Below, in pieces: positions 1-8,416 of a stretch of 64,000 nucleotides of DNA (within the stretch, counting starts at the first letter, position 1; each line of letters starts with the position of its first letter). Source of the DNA: Anaerolineae bacterium (lineage in GTDB: Bacteria; Chloroflexota; Anaerolineae; DUEN01); contig JANXBS010000006.1 in the NCBI GenBank assembly GCA_025060615.1, forward strand, positions 56,836 to 120,835. The letters are read 5' to 3'. Made by a program: the position numbers and the translations under genes. Below the pieces are notes generated by a model. That model did not search any database. It worked only from the letters and a program-made list of their open reading frames with translations, and had not been told where the DNA came from.

Positions 1-144
1 GCGCTGTTACATATCGTCGACGCCACTCTCTGTGATCTGTTTGATCAACCCAGCGGGGGCGAGGCGACCTTACACGATGGGACGGTAGTCGTGGAAATGG
101 ATCCTCGGCAGATAGTCGTCTTGAAGTTGCAAGTGGCTGGTTAG
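1..144 (+). CDS. 3' end of an unidentified gene (partial)
   Basis: An open frame enters from the left edge and runs 47 codons to a TAG at 142-144. Its tail, with DGTVVVEMDPRQIVVLKL near the end, has the beta-strand style of the C-terminus of large glycoside hydrolases; alpha-mannosidase-like (GH38) proteins often end with a '...P.EI.TLRL' strand. That resemblance is from memory and weak. The only solid points are the absence of stops from base 1 and the plausible coding composition. The next gene is a GH99-like glycosidase, which would fit a mannan-processing neighbourhood but does not prove it. Confidence 0.4.
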   Translation, partial: ALLHIVDATLCDLFDQPSGGEATLHDGTVVVEMDPRQIVVLKLQVAG

Positions 145-226
145 CCGGGAGACCAAAAGGGTCATGTTCAAATCTTCCAGAGAAGAACAGTGAAGCTCCA
201 TGAAGAGGTTCTCCCTAGAACAGGCT

Positions 227-255
227 TTGGCACGCCACCCAACGTATGGTAGAAT
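227..255 (+). promoter_or_regulatory. Sigma-70 type promoter for a leaderless GH99-like gene
   Basis: TTGGCA (227-232), a 17-base spacer and TAGAAT (250-255). The ATG of the downstream gene is at 262, six bases after the -10 box, so transcription should begin at or next to the start codon. No ribosome-binding site precedes that ATG, which fits a leaderless mRNA. Confidence 0.6.
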
Positions 256-261
256 ATTCCC

Positions 262-1386
262 ATGCGGAAGCGACTGACCCATTGCGCTTTTCTCGTATGC
301 ATCGCCGGTCAAGCTCTGATGGCCCTTGGATGGCAACCACCGCCAGCGATGGCAGACTCGGTGGAACGGCTCGTGTTGGCCTTCTACTACACCTGGTTCG
401 ACGAGAGAACCTGGACGCCTGACCAAGTGCCCGATTTTCCCTTAGAGCCTTATGTCTCGCGAGACCCCGCAGTGATGCGCCGTCACATCGAGCAGGCCAA
501 GCAGGCTGGCATTGACGCTTTTGTTGTCTCCTGGTATGGTCCCCAGGTAGAGAACAACCAAACAGAGACGAACTTTGCGATCATGCTGAACGAGGCAGCG
601 GCCCAGGGCTTCCGGCTGGCCGTGGACTTCGAGGTGCGGTCGCCCTTCTACCGCAGCCAGGACGACGTTATTCGCGCGCTGCAGCACCTGATCCAACACC
701 ACGCGCAACACCCAGCTTACCTCCGCTGGCAGGGTAAGCCGGTGATCTTCTTCTGGCGCAACCAATCGGTCTTTCGGGCCGAGGGTCAGTCGGCTTTGAC
801 GGCCTGGCAGCATATCCGCTCACAAGTGGACCCTCATCGCCAGACGATCTGGATCGCTGAAGGGGTGGATGTTTCCTTCCTGGAGGTGTTCGATGGGCAC
901 CACCTGTACACGGTTACCTGGAACCCGCCTACCGATCCGGCGCGCACGGCGGCCAAGTTCTCTCGCCTGGTGCGAGAGGCCGCGGCCCGACTGGGGCAGC
1001 CGAAGCTGTGGGTGGCGACGGTAATGCCCGGCTGGGACAGCACTCGTGCCGGGCGTGGTAGCGGATTTGTGCGCAGCCGGGAGGATGGCGCCTACTACGC
1101 CTATACTTGGCAAGCGGCACTCGCCAGCGCGCCGGACTGGGTGATCATCACCTCGTTTAACGAGTGGCGCGAGGGCACCTATATCGAGCCAAGCCGAGCC
1201 TATGGAGATCGCTATCTGCACTTGACGGCCGAATGGTCGGCGCGATTCAAGTCCGGTGAGATCCCCACGCCAGCGGCGCCGCCAGCCGTGTTGATCACTC
1301 CCCCCTCACGTCCACGCCCCACACCGACTCCGCTTCCGACCCCTAGGCCCATACCGAAACGTTGGCAAAAGCTTTTGGAGCGCTAA
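262..1386 (+). CDS. Secreted GH99-like glycoside hydrolase (endo-mannosidase type)
   Basis: This 374-residue protein starts with a signal peptide (basic MRKR, then a hydrophobic stretch to about residue 31). The body carries features I associate with GH99/GH71-type (beta/alpha)8 enzymes: AFYYTWF at the start of the barrel, GIDAFVVSWYG around residues 88-98, and ITSFNEWREGTYIEPS near residues 295-310, where the NEW.EG..IEP segment is typical of the GH99 active site. The C-terminal 40 residues are a Pro/Thr/Arg linker ending in basic residues, perhaps a wall-contacting tail. GH99 enzymes cleave alpha-mannosidic bonds, but the substrate cannot be told from here. The promoter lies directly on the ATG with no Shine-Dalgarno, so leaderless translation is inferred. 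hpt follows after 38 bases. Confidence 0.75.
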   Translation: MRKRLTHCAFLVCIAGQALMALGWQPPPAMADSVERLVLAFYYTWFDERTWTPDQVPDFPLEPYVSRDPAVMRRHIEQAKQAGIDAFVVSWYGPQVENNQTETNFAIMLNEAAAQGFRLAVDFEVRSPFYRSQDDVIRALQHLIQHHAQHPAYLRWQGKPVIFFWRNQSVFRAEGQSALTAWQHIRSQVDPHRQTIWIAEGVDVSFLEVFDGHHLYTVTWNPPTDPARTAAKFSRLVREAAARLGQPKLWVATVMPGWDSTRAGRGSGFVRSREDGAYYAYTWQAALASAPDWVIITSFNEWREGTYIEPSRAYGDRYLHLTAEWSARFKSGEIPTPAAPPAVLITPPSRPRPTPTPLPTPRPIPKRWQKLLER

Positions 1387-1424
1387 GAGGGATGTGAACG
1401 GTCGAGTCCAAGGAGGACTCCCTC

Positions 1425-1985
1425 ATGGGCAAGGACCATCTGCTGGACGATGTCGCACGGATCCTGATCACCGAACAAGAGCTGCGCAGGCGCATTACGG
1501 AGCTGGGCGAGCAGATCAGCCATGATTATCAGGGCCGGCCGTTGTTGCTGGTCGCCGTGCTCAAGGGAAGCGTGATGTTCCTGGCGGATCTAATGCGCGC
1601 TATCCACATCCCGCATGCCATTGACTTCATGGCCACGTCCAGCTATGGCAGTGGCACCCATTCCAGCGGTGTCGTGCGAATCCTGAAGGACCTGGACGAG
1701 CCGATCGAGGGCAAGGATGTGCTCTTGGTCGAGGACATCATAGACACGGGGCATACGCTGGATTACTTACTCCGTATCCTAGAAGAGCGTCGCCCCAACT
1801 CCCTGCGGGTCTGCGCGCTGTTGGACAAGCGCGAGCGTCGTGAGGTAGAGGTCCCTGTACACTACGTCGGCTTCACAATTCCGAACGAGTTCGTGATTGG
1901 ATACGGGTTAGATTATGCTCAGATCTATCGGAACCTGCCGTTCATCGGCGTGCTCAAGCCAGAAGTGTATCAGAAGACCGGGTAA
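1425..1985 (+). CDS. hpt: Hypoxanthine phosphoribosyltransferase
   Basis: Cytosolic purine salvage enzyme that converts hypoxanthine or guanine plus PRPP to IMP or GMP. The 186 residues match the usual bacterial length of about 180. The PRPP-binding signature [13 protein letters not shown] lies at about residues 100-112 with the acidic pair E103/D104, and VLKGSVMF near residues 45-52 forms the pyrophosphate loop. [11 protein letters not shown] is the mobile catalytic loop. AAGGAGG sits about eight bases before the ATG. The stop at 1983-1985 lies inside the open frame of the following LysM/M23 gene. In many bacteria hpt lies beside tilS and ftsH, but not here. Confidence 0.95.
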   Translation: MGKDHLLDDVARILITEQELRRRITELGEQISHDYQGRPLLLVAVLKGSVMFLADLMRAIHIPHAIDFMATSSYGSGTHSSGVVRILKDLDEPIEGKDVLLVEDIIDTGHTLDYLLRILEERRPNSLRVCALLDKRERREVEVPVHYVGFTIPNEFVIGYGLDYAQIYRNLPFIGVLKPEVYQKTG

Positions 1986-3210
1986 ATGGTTTCTCCTCGC
2001 AGCGCTGTTCACCCTTTTGTGGTTAGGGTTGGCACCGGTCGTCCTCGCTCGCTCAGGCGATGAAACGTATACAGTTCAGCCGGGCGACACCCTCTCGCAA
2101 ATTGCCCTTCGCTATCAGGTCTCCGTCGTCGAGCTGGTCCGACTCAACGGGCTGCGCGATCCGAACTTCATCCGGGTGGGACAGAAGTTGACCATCCCCA
2201 GCACGGCGAGCACCCCTATCACCCCTCGCGGCGGCATCGTGCCCTACCGCGTGCAGCGCGGTGATACCCTCTTCCTGTTAGCCCAACGATATGGCACTAC
2301 TGTGGAAGCCATTGCCCAGGTCAATGGGCTACGCAACCCCCATCAAATCGTCGTCGGACAACTGCTGTCCATCCCCACCACCGTCACCGAAGACGTGCCG
2401 TATATGCCGTCAGGCCCTATCACGGCCGTCCAGGTGGTCCCCCCCGTTGTGCAGCAGGGACAGACCCTGCTCGTGCGCGTGCAGTTGAGCGCGCCTGCCC
2501 AGCTCGCCATCTGGTTCGATGGCAAGCCTTTGCTCTTGGCGAAGGACGAAGGCATGTACTGGGGCCTCGCGCCAATTGGGGCGCTGATGACACCGGGGCG
2601 CAAGGACCTGCGGGTGCAGGCAGAGTGGGGACACGAGACGGTGGAAGTGGTATGGCCGATCTGGGTGGTTCAGGGCGATTACCCGGTGCAGCACATCGTG
2701 CTGCCCCCCGCTAAAAGCGAGCTCCTAGACCCGGCCAAGCTTCAGGCAGAGCGGGAGCGATTGGCCACCGCATGGGCTGAAACTGCGCAGGAGCCACTGT
2801 GGGATGGCCCCTTTGCCACGCCACTGGCGCCCGGCTTTGCGACGTCTTCGCCGTTCGGCGTCCGCCGTGCCTACAACAACGGGCCGGTCAACAGCTATCA
2901 CGAGGGGCATGACTTCTCAGCGCCGGAGGGGACGCCCGTCGTAGCGCCGGCTGCAGGCCGGGTGATCCTGGCTGAGCCTCTGACGGTGCGTGGCAACGCG
3001 GTGGTCATTGATCACGGGCTGGGCGTGCACACGGGATACTGGCATCTGTCGCGCATAGACGTCAAGCCCGGACAGACTGTGCAGCCAGGGGATCCCATCG
3101 GCCTGGTGGGGACGACCGGGCTCTCCACGGGCGCGCACCTACACTGGGAGCTGCGCATCGGTGCTGTGCCAGTGGACCCGATCGAGTGGACACGACGAGT
3201 CTTCCCCTAA
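1915..3210 (+). CDS. LysM-M23 murein endopeptidase, exported
   Basis: A 431-residue cell-wall hydrolase. A signal-like hydrophobic segment ([21 protein letters not shown]) is followed by two LysM peptidoglycan-binding repeats at about residues 50-95 and 108-155, each with a GDTL core and an NGLR turn. A beta-rich middle region precedes an M23 (LytM/lysostaphin) zinc peptidase domain from about residue 315. Zinc ligands are visible in HEGHDF and in HLHWE near residue 405, so the domain looks active. The start is uncertain: the only in-frame ATG (1915) overlaps hpt by 71 bases and gives a long basic n-region, while an ATG at 1986 is out of frame. Likely role is cell separation or wall remodelling. 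Confidence 0.85.
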   Translation: MLRSIGTCRSSACSSQKCIRRPGKWFLLAALFTLLWLGLAPVVLARSGDETYTVQPGDTLSQIALRYQVSVVELVRLNGLRDPNFIRVGQKLTIPSTASTPITPRGGIVPYRVQRGDTLFLLAQRYGTTVEAIAQVNGLRNPHQIVVGQLLSIPTTVTEDVPYMPSGPITAVQVVPPVVQQGQTLLVRVQLSAPAQLAIWFDGKPLLLAKDEGMYWGLAPIGALMTPGRKDLRVQAEWGHETVEVVWPIWVVQGDYPVQHIVLPPAKSELLDPAKLQAERERLATAWAETAQEPLWDGPFATPLAPGFATSSPFGVRRAYNNGPVNSYHEGHDFSAPEGTPVVAPAAGRVILAEPLTVRGNAVVIDHGLGVHTGYWHLSRIDVKPGQTVQPGDPIGLVGTTGLSTGAHLHWELRIGAVPVDPIEWTRRVFP

Positions 3211-3393
3211 AGCCCGTAGCCAGACACACAAAAGAGCCTACCGGCCTCCCATAACGAGCCCACGGCAGGCCTAAAGATGCAACTTGCCACTCCGCGGGTC
3301 TCTGCAGCTCAGGGCGTCGCTTTGACTTCCCAGGCAACGCGCGGGAGAGTGAGCTGAGGGAGATTGGACAACTTGGCCTTGCGAAGGGCAATT

Positions 3394-4053
3394 TCACTCT
3401 TCAGGCATCTCCTCGGCCTTGGCAGCCTTGCCCTTCGCCATCACCTCTGGTTCTGCCATCTCCTCTTCCGCTTCCTCGACTTCCTCCTCACCCGCTGCAT
3501 AGGCCACGCTGACCACCACCGCCTTTGGATCTGAAAGCACGGTCACTTTGGGCGGGACCACCAGATCAGCTACTGAGATGGACTGAGACGGGTCAGTTAG
3601 GCCGGAGACATCCACCTGGATCACCTCCGGGATATCGGCCGGCAAGCATTCAACCTCGATGGCATCCAAATTCTGAATGAGCATTGCGCCTGTAGCCACC
3701 ACCGGTGCCTCGCCTACTAGGCGGATTGGCACCTCTACCCGCAGCTTCTCGGTCATAACCACGCGATAAAAGTCCACATGGAGCAGGTTTCGGCGGATTG
3801 GATGGCGCTGTACCTCACGAACCAGGACCATCGCGCTCACAGGAGATCCGTCGCTTTCAATCTGCAGGTTGATCAGATGGGTGAAGCCGGCCCGCCTCAA
3901 AACACGTTCCAACGCATTCTCTTCCACCTGGATGGTCAGCGTGGGGGTATTACGCCCGTAGACCACAGCGGGAACAAGCCCTTGCCTGCGCAACTGCCGA
4001 ACCTTTCGACCGATCAAGGACCGCGGTTGAGCCCGCAATTCGATCGTAGCCAT
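3394..4053 (-). CDS. rplY: 50S ribosomal protein L25 (general stress protein CTC form)
   Basis: A 5S rRNA-binding ribosomal protein of about 219 residues. The N-terminal L25 domain begins MATIELRAQPR and contains the family block RKVRQLRRQGLVPAVVYGR. The following TL5/CTC beta domain runs to about residue 180, and the protein ends in a very acidic then Lys/Ala-rich tail (EEEVEEAEEEMAEPE). I chose the ATG at 4053 because it is the canonical family start and is preceded by an AGGAGCG ribosome-binding site. The open frame extends 36 codons upstream but would cover the promoter and leader hairpin. It converges with the LysM/M23 gene. Confidence 0.95.
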   Translation of the reverse strand: MATIELRAQPRSLIGRKVRQLRRQGLVPAVVYGRNTPTLTIQVEENALERVLRRAGFTHLINLQIESDGSPVSAMVLVREVQRHPIRRNLLHVDFYRVVMTEKLRVEVPIRLVGEAPVVATGAMLIQNLDAIEVECLPADIPEVIQVDVSGLTDPSQSISVADLVVPPKVTVLSDPKAVVVSVAYAAGEEEVEEAEEEMAEPEVMAKGKAAKAEEMPEE

Positions 4054-4093
4054 GCCAGCGCTCCTGAACTTGAGAAAGTCAGTTACATACGTA

Positions 4094-4115
4094 ACCCCCT
4101 GCGCGTGCAGGGGGT
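4094..4115 (-). promoter_or_regulatory. 5' leader hairpin of rplY
   Basis: A perfect 9-base-pair stem (ACCCCCTGC / GCAGGGGGT) closes a GCGT loop. It starts about five bases after the predicted transcription start, so it would cap the 5' end of the rplY mRNA. It could stabilise the message or mediate feedback; there is no U-run after it, so it is not a terminator. Confidence 0.5.
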
Positions 4116-4126
4116 GTAGCTTCCCG

Positions 4127-4155
4127 ATTTTACAAGAGGTTCTCTCTTTCGTCAA
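4127..4155 (-). promoter_or_regulatory. rplY promoter
   Basis: Read on the minus strand: TTGACG (4155-4150), a 17-base spacer and TAAAAT (4132-4127). This is close to consensus and correctly placed for the rplY leader. Confidence 0.65.
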
Positions 4156-4194
4156 AAACAAGCAGTCTTGAGGTGAAGCTTGCAGGGATCTGGC

Positions 4195-4222
4195 TTGACC
4201 CCCAGCCAGACTGGCCTATACT
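4195..4222 (+). promoter_or_regulatory. Promoter of the lipoprotein-kinase pair
   Basis: TTGACC (4195-4200), a 16-base spacer and TATACT (4217-4222). It is divergent from the rplY promoter and about 85 bases upstream of the lipoprotein ATG. Confidence 0.6.
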
Positions 4223-4307
4223 CCTTAGAGAAGGCACACCTTAGCTTGGGCGGTGAGCGCCGCCAGGTTGTATCCGCTTTGGCAAATTATGTTTTGGAGG
4301 ATCGCTT

Positions 4308-4790
4308 ATGATGCGCTTTATCTTCCCCCTGTTTTTAGCATGGGCCTTCGTCTTGCTTTGCTCATCGGCTGGATGTGCCACGATACCACTGTCCCCATCT
4401 CCCCAGCCGGCCCTTACGCCGATGCCCTCGCCGGCTGCAGTAAAAGCTACCCCGACGGCTTCATGGGTCTCCATCCAGGAGGTTGAGGAAAATCCGGAGG
4501 CGTTTCGGGATAAGCTGGTCCGTATGCAGGGCCATGGCGTCATCATGGCCACTGTGCGCCTTTGCCCTGGCTATGTGGGCCTGGATCGAAGGACCCAGTT
4601 CGTTGACGCAGCAGGCGATCGGATCACGGCAGAGGTCCAATGGAGACCATCGGGAGCCGAGCGCATGTATGATCCCGATCGTCTCAGGGTGTTCGAGGGC
4701 TTTATCCGGATCTTCAGTGGCGAGATCGGCTGCCCAGGAGCTATCCAGATGGAGACATTCCCGTATTTTGAGATCACACGAGTGGAATGA
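4308..4790 (+). CDS. Small lipoprotein of unknown function
   Basis: A 160-residue exported lipoprotein. MMRF is followed by a hydrophobic stretch and the lipobox SAGC (Cys 23), then a Pro/Ser/Thr linker to about residue 52. The mature domain is small and beta-rich (VSIQEVEENPEAFRDKLVRMQGHG) and resembles single-domain OB-like lipoproteins in which 'ENPE.F..K.V...G' opens the fold; this is a style match, not a family assignment. Three cysteines (CPGY, GCPGA) lie in the mature domain. The ATG follows GGAGGATCGCTT. It ends two bases before the ATG of the histidine kinase, so the two are probably co-transcribed and the lipoprotein may be a sensory partner. Confidence 0.7.
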   Translation: MMRFIFPLFLAWAFVLLCSSAGCATIPLSPSPQPALTPMPSPAAVKATPTASWVSIQEVEENPEAFRDKLVRMQGHGVIMATVRLCPGYVGLDRRTQFVDAAGDRITAEVQWRPSGAERMYDPDRLRVFEGFIRIFSGEIGCPGAIQMETFPYFEITRVE

Positions 4791-4791
4791 C

Positions 4792-7038
4792 ATGACAAGT
4801 GGAACCGAAGCGCTGAAACAGCAGCTTGAAGAATTCCATCGCAGCTATTTGGTCCGAACCATCGGCTTTTCGGCTCTGGCTGCCTGGGTGAGCTTCGTCG
4901 GCTTTTGGCATCGGGGGTTCTCTCCCGTGGCGTTTGAGGCCCTGCTCGGCTTTTTAGCCCTATGCCTCGTGAACTTCTGGCTTCTGCGCCGGCGGCCCCC
5001 TCTAGCCCGGCATGGGGTGGTGATCGGCTTCGGGCTGTGGGCGCTGGGCCTGACCTGGCTCTTAGGCGAGCCCCTGGCGCTGTTTACGCTGGTCCTGGCT
5101 GGCCAGATCGGCGGAGCGCTGTTGAGCCCGCCGGTGGCGCTAGGATACGTCGGGTTGATGGTCCTCGGGATTTTCCCACTCGCGCTTCGGCTTTTCCCCG
5201 AGGCGGCGTGGACGCCACAGGTCGTGTTGCCAGCGCTTCTGACCGTGATGGCCACGGTCTTGTCGCTGTTCTGGGCGAACAACCTGACGCTGGCCCTGGC
5301 CTGGGCCTATCACAGCACACAGGACGCCCTCAAGCGTCTAGCGGATGCTCAGGAGCACCGGGCCAAGCTCTATCGGATGATGAAGGATCTGGACGAGGCG
5401 TACAGCCGCCTAGCGCGCGCGAACCATATGCTGATCCTGGCCCGCGCCGAGGCCGAGGAGGCGCGCGAGGCTCGAAATCGGTTTATCTTGGCCGTCAGCC
5501 ACGAGCTACGGGCACCCCTCAACTTCATCATCGGCTTCAGCGAGCTGATGGTCAACTCGCCAGCCACCTATGCGCCGCTGGATCGGTGGCCTCCAGGCTT
5601 GTATGAGGACGTGCGGGAGATCTATCGCAGCAGCCAGCATTTGCTCCATTTGGTGAACGATGTCTTAGAGCTAGGGCAGATCGAGGCACAGCGGATGATG
5701 CTGGTCAAGGAATGGGTAGACCCGGCCCAGCTCGTGGGCGAGGTGGAGGCCATGGTCCGCTCGGCTTTCGCCCGCAAAGGGCTGTGGCTCCGTCTGAAGG
5801 TCGAGCCGGACTTGCCGAACGTGTTCGTGGATCGCACGCGGATCCGTCAGGTGTTGCTCAACTTGGTGAGCAACAGCCTGCGGTTCACGGAGCAGGGCGG
5901 CGTGACCATTCGCCTGCAAAAAAGCCAGGGGGCCTTGATCGTCTGCGTCGAGGACACAGGACCGGGCATCGCCCCAGAGGACATCCCCAAAGTGTTTGAG
6001 GAATTCCGGCAGGTGGGGACTAACAGTTGGCGGCGGCGCGAGGGCACAGGGCTGGGGCTGGCCATCAGCCGCCGTTTCGTCGAGCTTCATGGCGGGCGCA
6101 TGTGGCTGGAAAGTCGCGTGGGAGAGGGAAGCGCTTTTTATTTCTCGCTGCCCCTCCCTGGCACAGCGCAGGCCCTGTCTTCGGAGGCTGATTTAGAGGC
6201 CGCCGAAGCCCGATATTGGCAGTACCTGGAACGGAAGGCAGAAAGGGAAAGAACGCTGCTGGTCTTCTCCGCCGATCCCCTGGCCGGCGAGGTGATCGCT
6301 CGCTGCGTCGAGGCGTATTGCGTGGCTGCGGTGACCCATCCGGACCAGGTGCCGGCGAGGGTTGCCGAGCTCCTACCTCATGCCCTGATCGTGGACCAAG
6401 CCACGATCGAGGAGGAAACGGCCCGCGCAGTGATCGAGAAGTTGCCTTACGATCTGCCCGTGATCGGCTTTCGTCTTCCGGGATATGCGGTTCGCCCGGC
6501 CGATCTTCCCACGGGGGTGTCTGACTATCTGGTCAAGCCCATCAGCCGCTCAGCCCTGGCCGAGGCCATTCGGTCATTGGGACCTGGAGTTCGCGATCTG
6601 CTGGTGGTGGATGACGATCCCGCAATGGTTCGCTTTGTGACGCTGGCGCTCCAGGGCAAGGGGGGTAACGCCTCCTCTGAGGGGGGCTATCGGTTGATCA
6701 CCGCCTCCACTGGCCAGGAGGCGCTGGAAAGGCTGCGTCGAGATCGCCCCGACGCAGTGCTTTTGGATCTGGCCCTGCCGGACCTGAGCGGCTGGGAAGT
6801 GTTGGAGAGGATACGGCAGGACCCTGGGATGCCTCCGGTGCCGGTGATCCTGATCACGGCTCACGATTGGCCGCAGATGCTGCCTGCGGAGAGAGAGCGG
6901 ACCCTGGAGGTGTGGATGCGGCGGCCCTTATCCCGGCAGGAGCTCACCGTCATCCTGAAAAGTCTGTTGGGGGCGGTTCGGCCGATGTATCCAACAGTTT
7001 CAGCCGGGTCAGCGCAGCCAGCAGGTCTCTCTGGGTGA
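4792..7038 (+). CDS. Hybrid sensor histidine kinase with two C-terminal receiver-like domains
   Basis: A 748-residue membrane kinase. About six membrane segments fill residues 22-165, followed by a coiled coil. HisKA contains the phospho-accepting His 237 (VSHELRAPLNF). The HATPase domain shows the N box (LLNLVSNSLRF), G1 (DTGPGIAPED) and G2 (GTGLGLAISR). After residue 480 there are two receiver-like domains. The first is degenerate: no acidic pocket is visible, although DYLVKP keeps the lysine. The second has the acidic cluster D607-D609 and acceptor D659 (LLDLALPDLSG), but its usual Lys is Arg (MRRPLS). The ATG at 4792 is chosen because the long upstream open frame overlaps the lipoprotein in another frame. 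Its last 89 bases overlap the convergent response regulator gene. Confidence 0.9.
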   Translation: MTSGTEALKQQLEEFHRSYLVRTIGFSALAAWVSFVGFWHRGFSPVAFEALLGFLALCLVNFWLLRRRPPLARHGVVIGFGLWALGLTWLLGEPLALFTLVLAGQIGGALLSPPVALGYVGLMVLGIFPLALRLFPEAAWTPQVVLPALLTVMATVLSLFWANNLTLALAWAYHSTQDALKRLADAQEHRAKLYRMMKDLDEAYSRLARANHMLILARAEAEEAREARNRFILAVSHELRAPLNFIIGFSELMVNSPATYAPLDRWPPGLYEDVREIYRSSQHLLHLVNDVLELGQIEAQRMMLVKEWVDPAQLVGEVEAMVRSAFARKGLWLRLKVEPDLPNVFVDRTRIRQVLLNLVSNSLRFTEQGGVTIRLQKSQGALIVCVEDTGPGIAPEDIPKVFEEFRQVGTNSWRRREGTGLGLAISRRFVELHGGRMWLESRVGEGSAFYFSLPLPGTAQALSSEADLEAAEARYWQYLERKAERERTLLVFSADPLAGEVIARCVEAYCVAAVTHPDQVPARVAELLPHALIVDQATIEEETARAVIEKLPYDLPVIGFRLPGYAVRPADLPTGVSDYLVKPISRSALAEAIRSLGPGVRDLLVVDDDPAMVRFVTLALQGKGGNASSEGGYRLITASTGQEALERLRRDRPDAVLLDLALPDLSGWEVLERIRQDPGMPPVPVILITAHDWPQMLPAERERTLEVWMRRPLSRQELTVILKSLLGAVRPMYPTVSAGSAQPAGLSG

Positions 7039-8197
7039 TAGGCTTTTTTAGGAACTCTGCTGCGCCCAGGGAGAAGGCCAGCTCGGGCTCGTCCCAGATG
7101 GAGCACACGATGATGGGGATATGTTGGGTCTCCGGGTCGGTGTGCAGCATCTGCAGGATCTCCCAGCCGTCTACCCTGGGCATCATCACATCGAGGGTGA
7201 TCACGCTCGGCTGCAGTCGGCGCGCCAGAGGCAGGGCCTGGGCACCGTCTTGAACCCCCACGACGTGTAGAGGGGTATGGCTGAGAAAGCGCCGGAACAT
7301 GCGGATGGCGGGCTCCTGGTCATCCACGACCAATACGGTAGGCTGGTCAGCGCGCGGGAGCGTGAGCGAGAGCCGGACGTGATGCGATTCAGGGACATGG
7401 GCCTCTTGGAAGGTGAGGTTTAGGCGTTGAGCGGAGTAGCGGGCCGCCTCTAGTGAGGCCCTTTCCTCCTCGATGTCTCCCCAGGAAAGCTCATCCGCTT
7501 GAAACTGAACCATCAGCATCACCTGATTGGGCTGTGCCTCTGCAGTCACGACGATTGGCCCATCGGCGTGGGTCTCCAGCGCGTAGCCGAGCAGGCTGAG
7601 CAGGATCTGGCGTAACATCACCCGGTCCGCCAGGACGCGCGGGAGCGGCTCTGGAAGGGCCAAGTGCACTTCGGCCCCTTCCAGATGCGCGCGTGGCTGG
7701 AAGGTACGAATCACCCCCTGGAGCACCTCGACGGGGTCCAGGGATTCGTGGGTGATCTCAAAGGAGCGGAGGTTGTGATTCCATCGCTCTGAGGACGGGC
7801 CTTCGTCCCGTTCCAGGGGCGAGCTGCCAGGGGCGAGCTCATCCCAGAGCAGGGTGGTCAGGGCTTGTAGAGCGCGGGCGTGCTCGCGGCGGAGCTGTCG
7901 TTCGCTGAGGGAGAGGCGAGTTTCCAGCTCCCGCAAGCTGAGCCCTTCCACGTAGCGGCCGTAGAGGATGAGGTAAGGGCGCCATTCAGGGGCGTTGGTA
8001 GGCAGCGCGCGATCGGGCGGCTGGAGTTGCTCGATGGCGCGGAGCAGTTGCTCACGTAGGCAATCGGCGCGGCTTTTAGGCTGGCCCTGGAGCTTGGGGA
8101 GCAGGACGGCCAGCGGGTGCGTCTCGAGCGCGGCGAAATCGTAGAGGTTGGCTAGGGCCTCTCGGACCAGTTGGGCGAACTCGGCGCGGTCTATCAT
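6950..8197 (-). CDS. Response regulator with N-terminal HTH and degenerate ATPase-like middle domain
   Basis: A 415-residue protein with reversed architecture. Residues 1-125 include a sigma-region-4-like helix-turn-helix (LSLRELETRLSLSERQLRRE). Residues about 150-285 resemble a decayed HATPase_c domain: RQILLSLLGYALETHADGP sits where the N box should be, but the conserved Asn and the G boxes are missing. A C-terminal receiver (about 290-405) has DD in VLVVDDQEP, acceptor Asp in TLDVMMPRVDGWE and Lys in FLKKPIT, so it can probably be phosphorylated. The tail-to-tail overlap with the hybrid kinase makes that kinase the obvious partner. The receiver-last arrangement suggests phosphorylation controls the N-terminal DNA- or polymerase-binding part; this is inference. 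Confidence 0.8.
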   Translation of the reverse strand: MIDRAEFAQLVREALANLYDFAALETHPLAVLLPKLQGQPKSRADCLREQLLRAIEQLQPPDRALPTNAPEWRPYLILYGRYVEGLSLRELETRLSLSERQLRREHARALQALTTLLWDELAPGSSPLERDEGPSSERWNHNLRSFEITHESLDPVEVLQGVIRTFQPRAHLEGAEVHLALPEPLPRVLADRVMLRQILLSLLGYALETHADGPIVVTAEAQPNQVMLMVQFQADELSWGDIEEERASLEAARYSAQRLNLTFQEAHVPESHHVRLSLTLPRADQPTVLVVDDQEPAIRMFRRFLSHTPLHVVGVQDGAQALPLARRLQPSVITLDVMMPRVDGWEILQMLHTDPETQHIPIIVCSIWDEPELAFSLGAAEFLKKPITQRDLLAALTRLKLLDTSAEPPPTDFSG

Positions 8198-8416
8198 GGT
8201 CTCCAGCTCGCAGCGGTCAGTATCTGTGGTAGATTATACCATGTGAACGATATATGGGTTAGTTTCTTTCCTCTCAGCTGGTGGCTAAATGACTAGATGG
8301 CCGAAGGATGGCCGGAGGATGGCCGGTGACCCCTTTATGGAATCCTTAAGAGTTGCTATCCTGATATTATTAGATTGTCCTTTCCCCCTACAATCCGAGT
8401 TAGGAGGCCTTTTTCC

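Noticed and set aside
70..426. 118-codon minus-strand open frame at the window start
   Set aside because: It is antisense to the GH99-like gene and its promoter, and its composition is that of a shadow frame.
1986..2000. ATG directly after hpt as the start of the LysM/M23 gene
   Set aside because: That ATG is in a different frame from the LysM domains; using it would need a frameshift for which there is no other sign.
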